A DNA stretch of 64,000 nt, from assembly GCF_014898815.1 (NCBI RefSeq), contig NW_026515541.1, positions 1,364,001-1,428,000 on the forward strand, given 5' to 3'. Below are positions 25,648-36,680 of this stretch, piece by piece. Under the pieces are notes generated by a model that was not told the DNA's origin, did not search any database, and saw nothing but the letters and a program-made list of their open reading frames with translations. Positions within the stretch are counted from its first letter, which is position 1, and each line of letters opens with the position of its first letter. The stretch is from Panonychus citri (taxonomy: Eukaryota > Arthropoda > Arachnida > Trombidiformes > Tetranychidae). The position numbers were made by a program, and so were the translations under genes.

Positions 25648-27651
25648 TCTTGAAATGTTCTGATAACTTTTTCGGACAGAAAAAAAGTTCCAACAAAACT
25701 CAAATGTAACGTGCAAGGTGAAGTAGCATTTTTAGCACCCTGATACTTTTGGGATATACTATCATCACCATTACCACCACCATCATCATCATAATAAGAT
25801 GTGTTCACTAGAATTTGACAAAAAGTTTGAGTCATTTTTTTTCCTCTCTCTGATTGTTTACAATTAATTAAATTATATCAAATGAAAGTTCAGCTATTCA
25901 TCTACATTCATGAAAATTTCAAAAATTCTGATGAAGGTTTTAAACAATTAAATTTTGAAAAAGTTCCCAAATTTTCAAAATTTTTATGTTATTCTCTGAG
26001 AATTAACATGAGAGAAATGCGTTTGGTCAGAATTTTAAATTAGGTATTTTAATATGCGATTTCATGATAACCTTTAACTTACGGTTTTTATCATTGCCTC
26101 TGAGCATCTTTGGTGTTTCAAAATCAAATTGACCTTTGGTTCTCGTTAAAAAGCCATTAATCCGAAAATATGGTGAAAATTCTGATTTTCGCGATTTTTT
26201 TTCAAAATTTAATTGTTCAAAAACCTTTCATCAGAATTTTTTGAAATTTTTCATGAATGTAGATGAATAGCTGAACTTTCATTTGATATAATTTAATTAA
26301 TTGTAAACAATCAGAGAGAGGAAAAAAAATGACTCAAACTTTTTGTCAAATTCTAGTGAACACATCTTAATCATGATTGTGTGTGGTTCAAGTAAGACTA
26401 ATGGAAAAGGATATTACAACAACAGGTATTGACACTTGAAACCAATGGTAAAGGTAAAGATTGATGTACAAGTTGCGTGCAAGGTTGAGGTGAAATTACT
26501 GACCATGATATTATTACAGAGAGAGAGAGAGATGATCTATTTTGCAAGAAGAATAAGATTGCAACATATTAGTGGCTAGAAAATCATTACAGTGGTCACC
26601 TTTTCGTCTTGGAAGATGAAAGTTTATTATAAATTTTTCTTCTCTTTCTTTTCTTTTCGTTACAATTTTCTATTACCTTTTGTTGTTAGAACCATTAAAA
26701 TACAATTTTCTAGTACTTCTCACTACTACTACTACATTACTGGACTTTACATTTCAAGGAGAGAGACAGAGGGAGAGAAAGTGGGAGAGGGTCATTTTTG
26801 AAACAGTGTAATTATTTTCTATTCTACTGATAGAGAAAAGGAGAGAGAAAAATTGTAATAGCAACTACTATCATCATCATTATCATCATCATCTCTTTCA
26901 CGATGATGAGAAAAAGCATCTTGATTCAATTTATCATCTAGCAAACCTTTGCTACTACCTTTATCATCATCATCATCATAAACATAATCATCTGTATCAT
27001 CATCATCTCCCAATTGCAAGCAAAAAATGATGATGATGATGATTGTTGTTTGGTGTTAGTAATAAGATCTACCTGTACGTGTAATATTGTCCCAAAGAAG
27101 AAAACTAAGAAAGGGAAATTTTTTCATTCTCCATTCTTCCATCATGATAATCACCATCATCTCATATCTGAAAATAGAATTTTCTTCTCTTCTCCCTCCC
27201 TACTCCCTAGTCTCTCTCTTTTTCTCAGCTATATACCATGAAGAGGATAAGGGTGGATAATAATTCTGTTTACCATCAATAAGAAATAAAATAAATATCC
27301 ATCAATGTATATCAATACAAATAGAGAATAAAAAAAATCATCTGATTAAATTGCTTTCCGTTTGTTGATCAATATCTAATTGTAGTAAAAAATAAAATAG
27401 ATAATCATTGATAATGATAACATAAAATCAGGTAGGAAAAAAAATTGACCAGCACTTTGAGTATATAATATAAGCTATCAATTATTATGGTGTTCAGACA
27501 ACAATAATAACCCTTATCATTTTCCAGGTAATCATAATCATCTTTATCATGGTGAAGAAAAAAAGTTTTTATGAATTGTTCATTTCAAGAGCTTCCTGTA
27601 AATTTGAAATTGATGAACAACAAAACTTTCAAGGTAATCTTCATCATCATC

Positions 27652-27689
<38 letters not shown>

Positions 27690-28197
27690 TTTGCTACCTG
27701 ATATAAAATTATATTTATTTACTCTCACACCTCTCAACATCTCACCTTTTTGCTTACCTGGTGAGTGTTTTTTTATTGATCTTTATCTTATTTTTTTATG
27801 TAACCACAAGATTATCATTATTACTTTCTGATTGCAATTTTATGTTATCAATACTTTATGGTCAGTTGGTATTTGTTTGTGGTCATCATTTTGATCTTGT
27901 TCTCGTTTTTTTTATTCTTCTTTTTGTTTTCTTATAATATTACAGTTCTAAAGCTATAAATTATCATCGCCATCGTTGTTGCGTTAACATTTTATCATCG
28001 GGTTTGCATCAATGAGATTTATCACTTTTCTTTATTAACCTTTTCTTTTTTTTTCTTCATGCAGATGCAAAAAATAAAAAGGTAATAATTATTATATCGA
28101 TGATTTGTTTATAATTTATCTCATTTACAGCTGATTTGTGGGAGTGATTGACTGTTGAAAGAGGAGAAAATTATGCAAAACGATATTTAAAAATATC

Positions 28198-28238
<41 letters not shown>

Positions 28239-31200
28239 AGGTGGGTGAAGGGAATTGTACAATTGACGTAAATCAAAATTGAGAGAATTTGTTAAAGAAA
28301 ATAACAGAGAGAAAAGATGAAAAAAATCATGTTTCAGTTGTATAACATGATAAAAATCATGAGAAATGAGCTGATTAATAATCTAGCGGTTTGAAAGAGA
28401 AAAATTTTCCATCATCGTCATTCATCAATACAGCTAAAGGTGGAATTAGGTGCTTTCCACCTTGAGAATATTGATAGACAAGGTATCAGTAAAGAAAAGA
28501 GAGAAAGAGAGTATAAGTTGGGAGGAGAGAAAGTAAGAGATTGAAGGAGTGGAAATAGTGAGAGAGAGAGAGAGATATGAAGATGAGGAAAAGAAAGAGC
28601 AAGATAATTCATCAGGCCTTAAGCAATGAGCGCTATTAAAGTGCGTAATATGATCAACAGGTAACTTGGAAAACGTAAGTAAAGAAAAGGTAATCGTTAG
28701 GCTTGACTCTCGAAACAAGGCAGAGAGAGAATGAAAGAGAGAGAGATATATAAGAAAACTCATTCAATCGCTCATGTGATTACTGAACAATTTTCATGTT
28801 ATCTGATTGAAATTATCGATTGGTAATATTAATAATCGATATCGAAAACGATTTACCTTTAGAAATATTAAATATTTCTCCTTTCAGTTAAACTTTTTTT
28901 CTCAACTTCTTCCTTCATTGACCATGAAAAATTTTTCTCTTTTTTCAATCCTTCACAATTCTGATTGATTATAATTATCATTTAAGATCATTAGGCCAAT
29001 ATTAACGTGCCTGATTACTTGTAAAGTAACATAATCATCATCATTATGCGAATTAATTACTTGAATTATTAATATATTTTCGATAAATGATTTAGAATAG
29101 AAAATGAGAAAGTCGTCATTTTTTTGTTTACTGCAAATTTAAATTTCTCTCAAATCTGATGAGCTTATAATTTCAATCCCGCACCCATGATGATAATGAT
29201 TATGATAATGGTGATGATTAGATGTGTTTGAAAAGTCCCATTGGTGATGATGATGATGAGAACTCAATTCAAGGATTAACTAATCTTGTGAAAACATGAT
29301 AATCATGATCAGCAGTTTATCTGAATCATCACTTTCTCAGAAGCAAAGAAGAAGAAAAAAAATTGATTCATTCATTTGAGATTTTTTTTTATCAATGAGA
29401 GTTTCTAATTGAATGAAACCGTGACAGTTTTTTGTTTTTCTTTGATTACCTGATGATGATAGTGGTAATTAAATGATTTATTTCAACAAATATACTGGTA
29501 ATATATTTGCACTATGAACTTGCATGCAAAAATAATCGTTGAAATCAATGCACAAGAAATAAGATATTGAGAGAAAGAGAGAAGACAAAGTAAACAAGTC
29601 TCTCTCTCTCTCTCTCCTTCTCTCTGTTTCTTACTTTAGCTTGATAATCAGTTGATTATTCAACAGTTAAATCGTGTACTAATTAAGACTTAATTGGTCT
29701 GGGAAAAAAAACTAGAAGCAACAATTAACAATCATTTAAGATCAATGAAGGAAACTTGTTGTAATATCCATTCAAACTTATCCATTTATCAGAAAAAAAT
29801 GTAGGCGACCTCCAAGGCTACTGGTGTGGAAGGAAAATTTTATCATCCTCATCTTCATCCTCATCATTTTCAGGTTCATAAAGATTATCCAAGGAGAGAG
29901 AACATAAAATCAGCCCTTAATCTCTCTCTCTCTTTCTCTCTCTTGATTTCTAAAAATCATCAGCAATTCTCACCTTCCATTGGCCTTTAAATTTCAATTT
30001 CAAATGATTAGAATTGGATTAGAACACACAAACCAACAATTAAAAATAAGAAGAAAAAATCAACAATTTCAATATCATGTTAATCTGATGAAGAAAAATC
30101 AAATTGTTGTATCATTTTTTTTTCAATTGGAAATACTAATAATAAAGGTCTTGGAAAATTGTTTGATTTTAAACTTGAAATCGCTCAGCATTTAGACAGG
30201 TAAGGCAAACGCCCAAATGAATCAATAATAATATCAATTGAGCTAAATCAATGGTTGAAATAATTATTGCATTTCAAAGTACATCAAATGAATGCAAAAC
30301 ATTTGGACAACATTTGTAACTCGAAAAGTACAGTAAGAGGCAAAAAGATGGAGAGAGAGATGTAATTATCACTATTGAAGAAAATAAAAGTAAAGGTATT
30401 AATATACAATAAGAAAAAAGTTATACTCTGGATAAGAGAGGAGAGAAAATTATTTCTCAAGGTTAACCTGAGCTCTTTCATATTGTGAGTTGTGAATTAC
30501 AATAATCACTTTAATCATCATGATGATTAACAATTCTGATCATCATAATGTAGTTTACCTTTAATCTACCTGAGTGTGTGTTTTACCTGTTTACTTGTTG
30601 GCAATGAAACCAAGTTACACAAAGAAAAGCATAACAATCAACAAATCAAGTGAATATTTTTCACTATTTTTCTGTATCAATGAAAATTACATCTGAAAGT
30701 AAATTAAAATTATATCAACAATTAAAATCTAATCATATGCATCTAATTTAGTAATCATGTTATATACATGTGAGCTTTAAGACTTTAATTTAATGTGATT
30801 AACGATTTAATTTGATTACTACTTCTACTACTTGAGCTACCTGATGATGATTATTATCATTGGTAAAAGATAATTACATTTTTTTTTTATTTACTATTTT
30901 AAGTGTTGGTAGTTGATCATGAATTTGATATATAATTTGATTACGATTCATAAGAATTAAGTAAATATTATTAGTGATATTATCATTAACGAATAATTGT
31001 TTCATCATTTACATGATTATTTATAAATATATTTATACATATTATCATGATAATCAAAGATATGATCAGTTAATTTAGTTAACTTATCTTTGCACTTGAT
31101 TATGAGGGTAAATGAAAAATGATAAAGTTTTTACAATGAAAAACTTATAGTAAGTAAATTGCACCAATTAAATTATTTTGTTTACTTTCTGTTGCAATTA

Positions 31201-32124
31201 ATGTTAATCAAGAGATGATTATCTAAACAATGATCATGATGTAATAATATCATATTAATTCATATTCTTGTTTAGGTGTAATCACGTTCAGGGAGAAAGA
31301 GAGAGAGAGAGATAGAGAAAAGGTAAAAGAATATGAAATTTCTTGGTAAAGTTCTAGTGGTCAGTTCTTTTTTTTGTCTGGAGAATTTGAGTTGTCAATT
31401 AGGGTCAAAGGTCTTACCTTATTATGGGTCATTCGATGGTAATAAAGGTTGGAACTGGCAGTGAATCGTTTACCACAAACATTACATTGATGAGGTTTTT
31501 CACCTGAGTGAATACGTCGGTGGGTATTCAGGGAAGACGATGTACTAAATCCTTTATCACAAACATCACAAACATGAGGTTTTTCACCTGAATGTCAACG
31601 TGAATATCAATGGGAAAAGAGATCAATTTGAATTATTAATTAGAACATTTTATAGAGAGAGAGAGAGGAAAATGATTGATATGTTTACCTGTATGAGTAC
31701 GAAGATGCCGACGTAACAATGATGGCCTATCAAAAGCTTTACCACAATATTCACAAGGTAACATTGTACGTTCACGGGGTTTCTTAATTGTTGTAATGAC
31801 ATTTTTAGATGATGGAGATGGTGTTGATGAATGAGATGATGAAATTGACGATGATATTGATGAGGGTTTATTGGTTGTTGTTCCCGTTGTGATAACTGTT
31901 GTTGGAGGTGATGGTGGTGATGATGGAGATGCTGGTGAAGGTTTAATTATTGTCGTTGTTGTCGTTGATTTTGATGAATTAACTGTTGATGTTAACGATT
32001 TAATGTCACAAAGGTTGATGGTATGTTTAGATCCATTGAACGATAAGTCTAACGCTGTTTCGTTTAAACTTGAACTCGAACTTAATCGAGGAATAAAAAT
32101 CGGATAATAATAAGGTTGAAACAT
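23714..32124 (-). CDS. Six-finger C2H2 zinc-finger protein (4 exons, complete)
   Basis: Joined exons are 32124-31689, 31587-31418, 24212-24047 and 23943-23714 on the minus strand. They total 1002 nt, giving 333 residues plus TAA. Every junction is GT-AG and the frame stays open (phases 1, 0, 1). Residues 1-120 are low-complexity Ser/Thr/Pro with a short hydrophobic start (MFQPYYYPIF) and an ALDLS motif near 24-28 that resembles a CtBP-binding site. Six tandem C2H2 fingers follow from about residue 124, with linkers TGEKPH, SGEKPH, NKEKPH, NGSWPF and SGDRPH. After them come two further CxxC pairs (CSKC and CQDC) and the C-terminus. By family knowledge this is a nuclear sequence-specific DNA-binding protein, and the compact fingers suggest a developmental regulator. 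I cannot name the orthologue. ATG at 32124 is chosen because the only in-frame upstream extension begins at a non-ATG codon and is encoded by an A/C-rich simple repeat. Confidence 0.88.
23944..24046 (-). other. Zinc-finger gene intron 3 (103 bp)
   Basis: A short GT-AG intron with an AT-rich body and acceptor TTTTTCAG. Like intron 1 it is close to 100 bp. Confidence 0.85.
24047..24212 (-). CDS. Zinc-finger gene, exon 3 (fingers 4 and 5)
   Basis: Encodes EKPHKCSLCSKSFPTPGDLK through finger 5 (CNICGRGF...HMYLH) and ends at HSG with donor GTAAAT. The linker between fingers 4 and 5 is NGSWPF instead of TGEKP, which should serve as a family signature. Confidence 0.9.
24889..24930. repeat. (CT)n microsatellite
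   Basis: About 21 CT units in intron 2 of the zinc-finger gene. Confidence 0.9.
25612..25644. repeat. (GA)n microsatellite
   Basis: Follows GAAA units in intron 2 of the zinc-finger gene. Confidence 0.9.
25795..26369. mobile_element. 575 bp MITE-like element with long terminal inverted repeats
   Basis: Arms of about 165 bp (25795-25963 and 26207-26369) are nearly perfect reverse complements around a unique centre of about 240 bp. Termini read TAAGATGTGTTCACTAGAAT inward from both ends, so the outer TA could be a TA target-site duplication. There is no coding capacity. It lies inside intron 2 of the zinc-finger gene. Long arms and lack of coding fit a non-autonomous DNA transposon or foldback element. 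Confidence 0.8.
27656..27682. repeat. (CT)n microsatellite
   Basis: Directly follows a (CAT)n run in intron 2 of the zinc-finger gene. Confidence 0.85.
28202..28237. repeat. (CT)n microsatellite
   Basis: About 18 CT units in intron 2 of the zinc-finger gene. Confidence 0.9.
31418..31587 (-). CDS. Zinc-finger gene, exon 2 (fingers 2 and 3)
   Basis: Encodes EKPHVCDVCDKGFSTSSSLN and onward through finger 3 (CNVCGKRF...HRMTH), ending NK in phase 0 at donor GTAAGA. The preceding acceptor is TTCAG. Confidence 0.9.
31588..31688 (-). other. Zinc-finger gene intron 1 (101 bp)
   Basis: A short GT-AG intron read on the minus strand, donor GTAAAC and acceptor TTCAG. It contains a short GA/CT run near 31655-31668 and no other recognisable element. 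Confidence 0.85.
31689..32124 (-). CDS. Zinc-finger gene, exon 1 (start, Ser/Thr-rich N-terminus, finger 1)
   Basis: The exon begins at the ATG and encodes the disordered N-terminus: Ser and Thr runs, a KPRERT basic stretch, then finger 1 (CEYCGKAF...HLRTH). It ends with ACAG followed by donor GTAAAC, splitting the Gly codon of the THTG linker. The Ser runs are written mostly with TCA-type codons, matching the (ATG/CAT)n repeats common in the flanks. Confidence 0.88.
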
Positions 32125-32332
32125 ATTCCGATTTGAGAGAGGACAGAATTTGAGAGAAGAACCAAAAAAAAAGATAAACAAAAACAAAAACAAAAACGAA
32201 ACAAAAACTTATTGAAAACTTATGCGAAAAACTTTTGATTTTGTTGTTATTATTTTAATGGAAAATGGTGTTGATGTTGTTGGTGTTGGTGTCGTTCACG
32301 TTGTGGAGATTGTGGTGTTGATGGAAGTTGCA

Positions 32333-32364
<32 letters not shown>

Positions 32365-33728
32365 ACTCTCTACGTTCAGATGATCTGATTGGATACGTTT
32401 GAATGATGCTGTTGATGGGCAAGTGGCATATGTAGTCGGGAGGCGTAATCAAGAGCGATCTGGAGGAGGGACCAGAACTTGAGTACGAAATGTAAAACTG
32501 GCTGATGGTCAGTCTGTTCCTAATGGTAAACATTTCAACTACTTTACAATTAACTTTCTTACATTTGAATATAAAACAAATTAAACGGTCAACTGTTACT
32601 CGTACCTATGGGATTAACTGGCTAATCGTTTTAATCAAATCAATTGCATCTAAGATTAGATTAGTTTTAGAACTTTTCATTTTGCTTTCATTTCTTTTTC
32701 TTGGCTAATCTTTAGCGTTTTCGCAATATTGTCTAATCACAATTTAGATTTTGATTGAGCTTCAAGTTTTTTTATTGGTTGATTTCTGATTAATTAGTTG
32801 ATTGTTTTTTTTTTCTTCTTTTCGATTTGATTTTGAAATTTTCTTTTCGTTTTTCGAATTTGATGTGTTTGGGGTGACATCTTGTGGTTCTAATTTGAAC
32901 TAACAAATTCGATCCCTGGACAAGAGAAAAGTTTCGCCATCTGGTGAGAGCAAAAAGAACAGAGATTTTTTTTCTTTTTTCGAAACAAACTTTTTTTCTC
33001 CACAATAGATGTCAGTTTATTTTCTCTTGGAATTTGATTACAATTTTTTCGATTTTTTTGGCTTTTCTTTTTTTCTCTCCATTTTAGCCTCCTCTCGATC
33101 ACATCATCGATTCTCATATATATTCTTAGGTTCTAATGCGCAGCCATAAGACTGTTCCCATGTTGAGGTAACCATTTACTCACCATTATCATTTGGAACA
33201 TTCATCCTAACACATTGATTAGATCAATGAACATAATTAAATTTCTCGATGTGATCAACGTTACAGAGAATCAACCATTTTAATGATACGAACCGAAAAA
33301 GAGAAAGTTTTTTTTATAAAATCAAATTTAATAAAAAATTGAACGAAAACAAAAAAGTTAAAAGTTTATCAACCAAATTAAAAGAAAAGTTTCTCCAGCA
33401 ATTAGTTGATTAGTTTGTAGTGTGGAAAACAATTTGCAAGTGAATTAAATGTCTAAAAGTAAATCAAAGTGACCTAAATGCTAATATAAATTGTGTTAAT
33501 TTACTAAGATAATTATTAATATTGTATCTTTGTAATAATAGGAAAATAATCATAATTGATCAATTGTTTAATCAAAATCCATCAACGGGATCAACGACTC
33601 AGTGATTTGAACCGTTTAATTGTGTCAACACTTAATCAACTTTAATTGGAGTTTAAAATTTAATCATAATTGATAATTATCTTTAAATAAATAATAATAA
33701 TCAATAATCTGATTGTTTTTTCCGTGCA
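32125..33728. promoter_or_regulatory. Shared upstream region of the two head-to-head genes
   Basis: About 1.6 kb separates the two divergent start codons. It should contain both 5' UTRs and both promoters. Bases about 32390-32520 are less AT-rich and more complex than the surroundings, fitting a 5' leader or promoter for the minus-strand gene. A (CT)n run lies at about 32335-32352. Bases 33400-33728 are AT-rich with many TAATC/GATTA words. No clear TATA box or initiator can be assigned to either gene. Confidence 0.45.
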
Positions 33729-34038
33729 ATGGAAAAGCTCAAAGGATTAAAATTATCATTGTTATATCATCAAAAGGTTTACTTTTGTATTAACATCATC
33801 ATCATCATAGTTTTATATTGTTGTCATCCTGTTGTTTCAAGTGAGGATTTAATATCATCATTATCATCATCATCTCCATCATCTCCATCATCTTCATCAT
33901 CTTCATCATCGAAACAACAATATTTCATAATTAAGCCAAATGATATTGAAATAATCGAGGGTGACACCGCTGAGATTCAATGTCATGTTGGAAATCAAGT
34001 CGGTGCCGTCCAATGGGCCAAAGATGGTTTACTTTTAG
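33729..34038 (+). CDS. hbs/sns: Nephrin-like gene, exon 1 (signal peptide, first half of Ig1)
   Basis: Begins MEKLKGLKLSLLYHQ, followed by a hydrophobic stretch (FCINIIIIIVLY) and probable cleavage near VVSS. A TCA-coded Ser run comes next, then the first Ig strands with Cys85 and Trp96. It ends TTTTAG at donor GTAATT, splitting a Gly codon. Confidence 0.87.
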
Positions 34039-35147
34039 GTAATTAGCTAATCATGAACAATTAAATTGTCTCAAAACTATTGAGCATAAAGCTTAATCAT
34101 CATCATCATCACCATGATTGACATAAACCACGAGTACTAACAATTAAACATTGACAATTGATTGTGATCATTAAGAATCACTTTTTTATTATTAGCATTA
34201 TTATCAAGTAAAAGTTTTGTTTTCCTCTTTTAATTTTAATCTCAATTTTAATTACTATTTTCACTTATTTCAACTTAATTGCAATCAATTATTGAATATT
34301 ACATGACAACAGTTAATTGATAACAATTACACCTTTACGCTTAATTGTAACTCTTTAATTTTACATTAACTTTATTGTTTTCCATCAAAACCATTAACAT
34401 TGTGATTTAATTGTTAAACACTATTATTATTTTAATCATTATTATTATCATGTTATTATTTATTTCCACTTTAACTGTTCATTAAGATAATTAGCTCATT
34501 AATTTGTATGAATTAAAACTTTGTGATAAACTTTTTCTCTCCCTCCATATAATATTAATAATAATGTTTCGTTAATCATTTACAATCAAATGTAATAATA
34601 ATAATAATTAGCACAAGTTTAACATTGACATTGATTGTTACTGGAAATTATCATCAATATATCATAAAGAAATAGTAACAATTAAAACAATTTGAATCAT
34701 GTTGCTTGAAATAACATTGATGTTGGAGTTAAATTGTTACAATTAACACTTGATTTCACTTGATTTGAAATAATTTCTTAATTAACCTGAAATTTGATTA
34801 ACCAAAGTAATTTACTTATGATTAATAATGAAAACAAAAACGTAGTAAGATTAACCTTTTATTGGATTAGAAAGTTTTTTCTTCCTCGAAGTTGCTTGAT
34901 GATTAAATTAAATGCTTTTACCTCGTTTAGACAATCAAATTAATAAATTGCGAACTAAGATTTAGATATTATTATAAATAAGAAGAGTCAAAAAGGAGAA
35001 AAAAAGTTAATGTAGTCTCTTGGTGAGGTTGTTGTTGTTTTTTTCGGAACTTTTGAAACTCTGAACCATCATGGAAACAGACTAAAAGGTTTTACATGAA
35101 GAGAAGGTGAAGATAAATTCTGTCCCAGAACACTGAGCTTGAAAGGT

Positions 35148-35179
<32 letters not shown>

Positions 35180-36306
35180 CAACTTATGGAAACTGAATGA
35201 ATTGAACTCTTCACCATGGATAATACATAATTCATTACACCAACAGATAATTCTGAGTAACCCTTTACTCTGAAACAAAGTTCATTATGAATTTGTTTTC
35301 ATTTATCTCTTTCTGGTTATCAGTATTTTTTTGTTTCCATGCAAAAGGTTAGGTAATTATTTCCTAATAGTTGATGCTCATCATCATCATACTTTTTTCC
35401 TCTTCATCTAATTTCCTATGAGTTTTTTTATTCCAAAAAAATGATTAATTATTGTACCATTGTAATTATCGAAAGGATAATGGTTCATGATAATGAAAAG
35501 TGCTCGTTAATTGTTTTCTAAAGTTTGACTTTTTCGTTTCTACTTTTGTTGTGATGTTGTTGTTTACCTTTTCTCGTTGATTTTGTATTGTGTATATTTC
35601 TGCTTGATTAACTGGTAACTCGCACCATTTATGGTCGATATTGATGATGATGATGATTAATGAACATTTTAATGTTAATTATTTTCATATGAAAATGTTT
35701 ATTGGAAAAATATTCCACAGGTTTTCAATCTTCTATCCCAGGAATGCCTCGTTATCGGATGATTTCGGACTCGCCGATCGGTCAATACAACTTAAGGATA
35801 ACCAGTGTCACCATTGAAGATGAAGGTGAATATCAATGTCAAGTTGGACCAGCTCAAAATCAGCTTCCCATTCGTGCCTCATCACAGCTCACAGTAATAG
35901 GTAAATATCAATCTTCTGTTTTTACCGCTTTAATCATTCAAATTTTCATCATCCTAACCTAATCCAATATCAAATCTGTTACCATTACCCTTTTATACCT
36001 GATAAGTGGCAATTGCAGTTCTTGCATTAAGATGAGCAATTAAAAGTATTTACTTTGTCACTGAATTTGCATTTAACTTATGCAAAAAGAGCAATTTTCA
36101 GGTTCATTACCATTGCAATGTAAACAATAATTTAATTCAAGAGTTTAGTATTATCTGAAAAGTTATTGATAGTTACCTTTTTTTGTGTACAAAAATATTA
36201 CTTTGACATTGTGTGTACATATTATTAGATAGAGATGGAAATTGAGTCTTTCTTATTTCTAAACGGCAATTACATTGTTCCTCTTCATGTTATGGAGTGA
36301 AATGAG

Positions 36307-36371
<65 letters not shown>

Positions 36372-36635
36372 ACATCCAGATCTTAGTTCTAGTAAATCCA
36401 CTTTGTATGGAAAATAAAATAGCAAATGAAAAGTTTTTCCTTGTAAATATTTTCCCTCTGCAACAACAAACAAGCCAAATAAAAAATAACAGTAAACTTA
36501 AGCTCACCTAATGACTCTAAATCACACTAACAATTGAGCCTTTTACGTTCCCATGTAATGAGAAACAATTTCAACTTAAACTTCATGCAATCTTAGTGAA
36601 TATCTTTCATCAATTTGACTAAATAAAACTATTAT

Positions 36636-36680
<45 letters not shown>

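Larger units (their letters stand above)
24213..31417 (-). other. Zinc-finger gene intron 2 (7.2 kb)
   Basis: A long GT-AG intron (donor GTAAGA at 31417, acceptor CTTACAG at 24213). It holds several (CT/GA)n and (CAT)n microsatellites and the 575 bp inverted-repeat element at 25795-26369. No coding segment was seen in it on either strand. An intron of this size in a regulator is a plausible home for enhancers, but none can be defined from sequence alone. Confidence 0.8.

Noticed and set aside
32125..32193. Longer N-terminus for the zinc-finger protein
   Set aside because: The in-frame extension starts at a TTG and encodes a Phe/Leu run from an A/C-rich simple repeat. The first ATG is at 32124.
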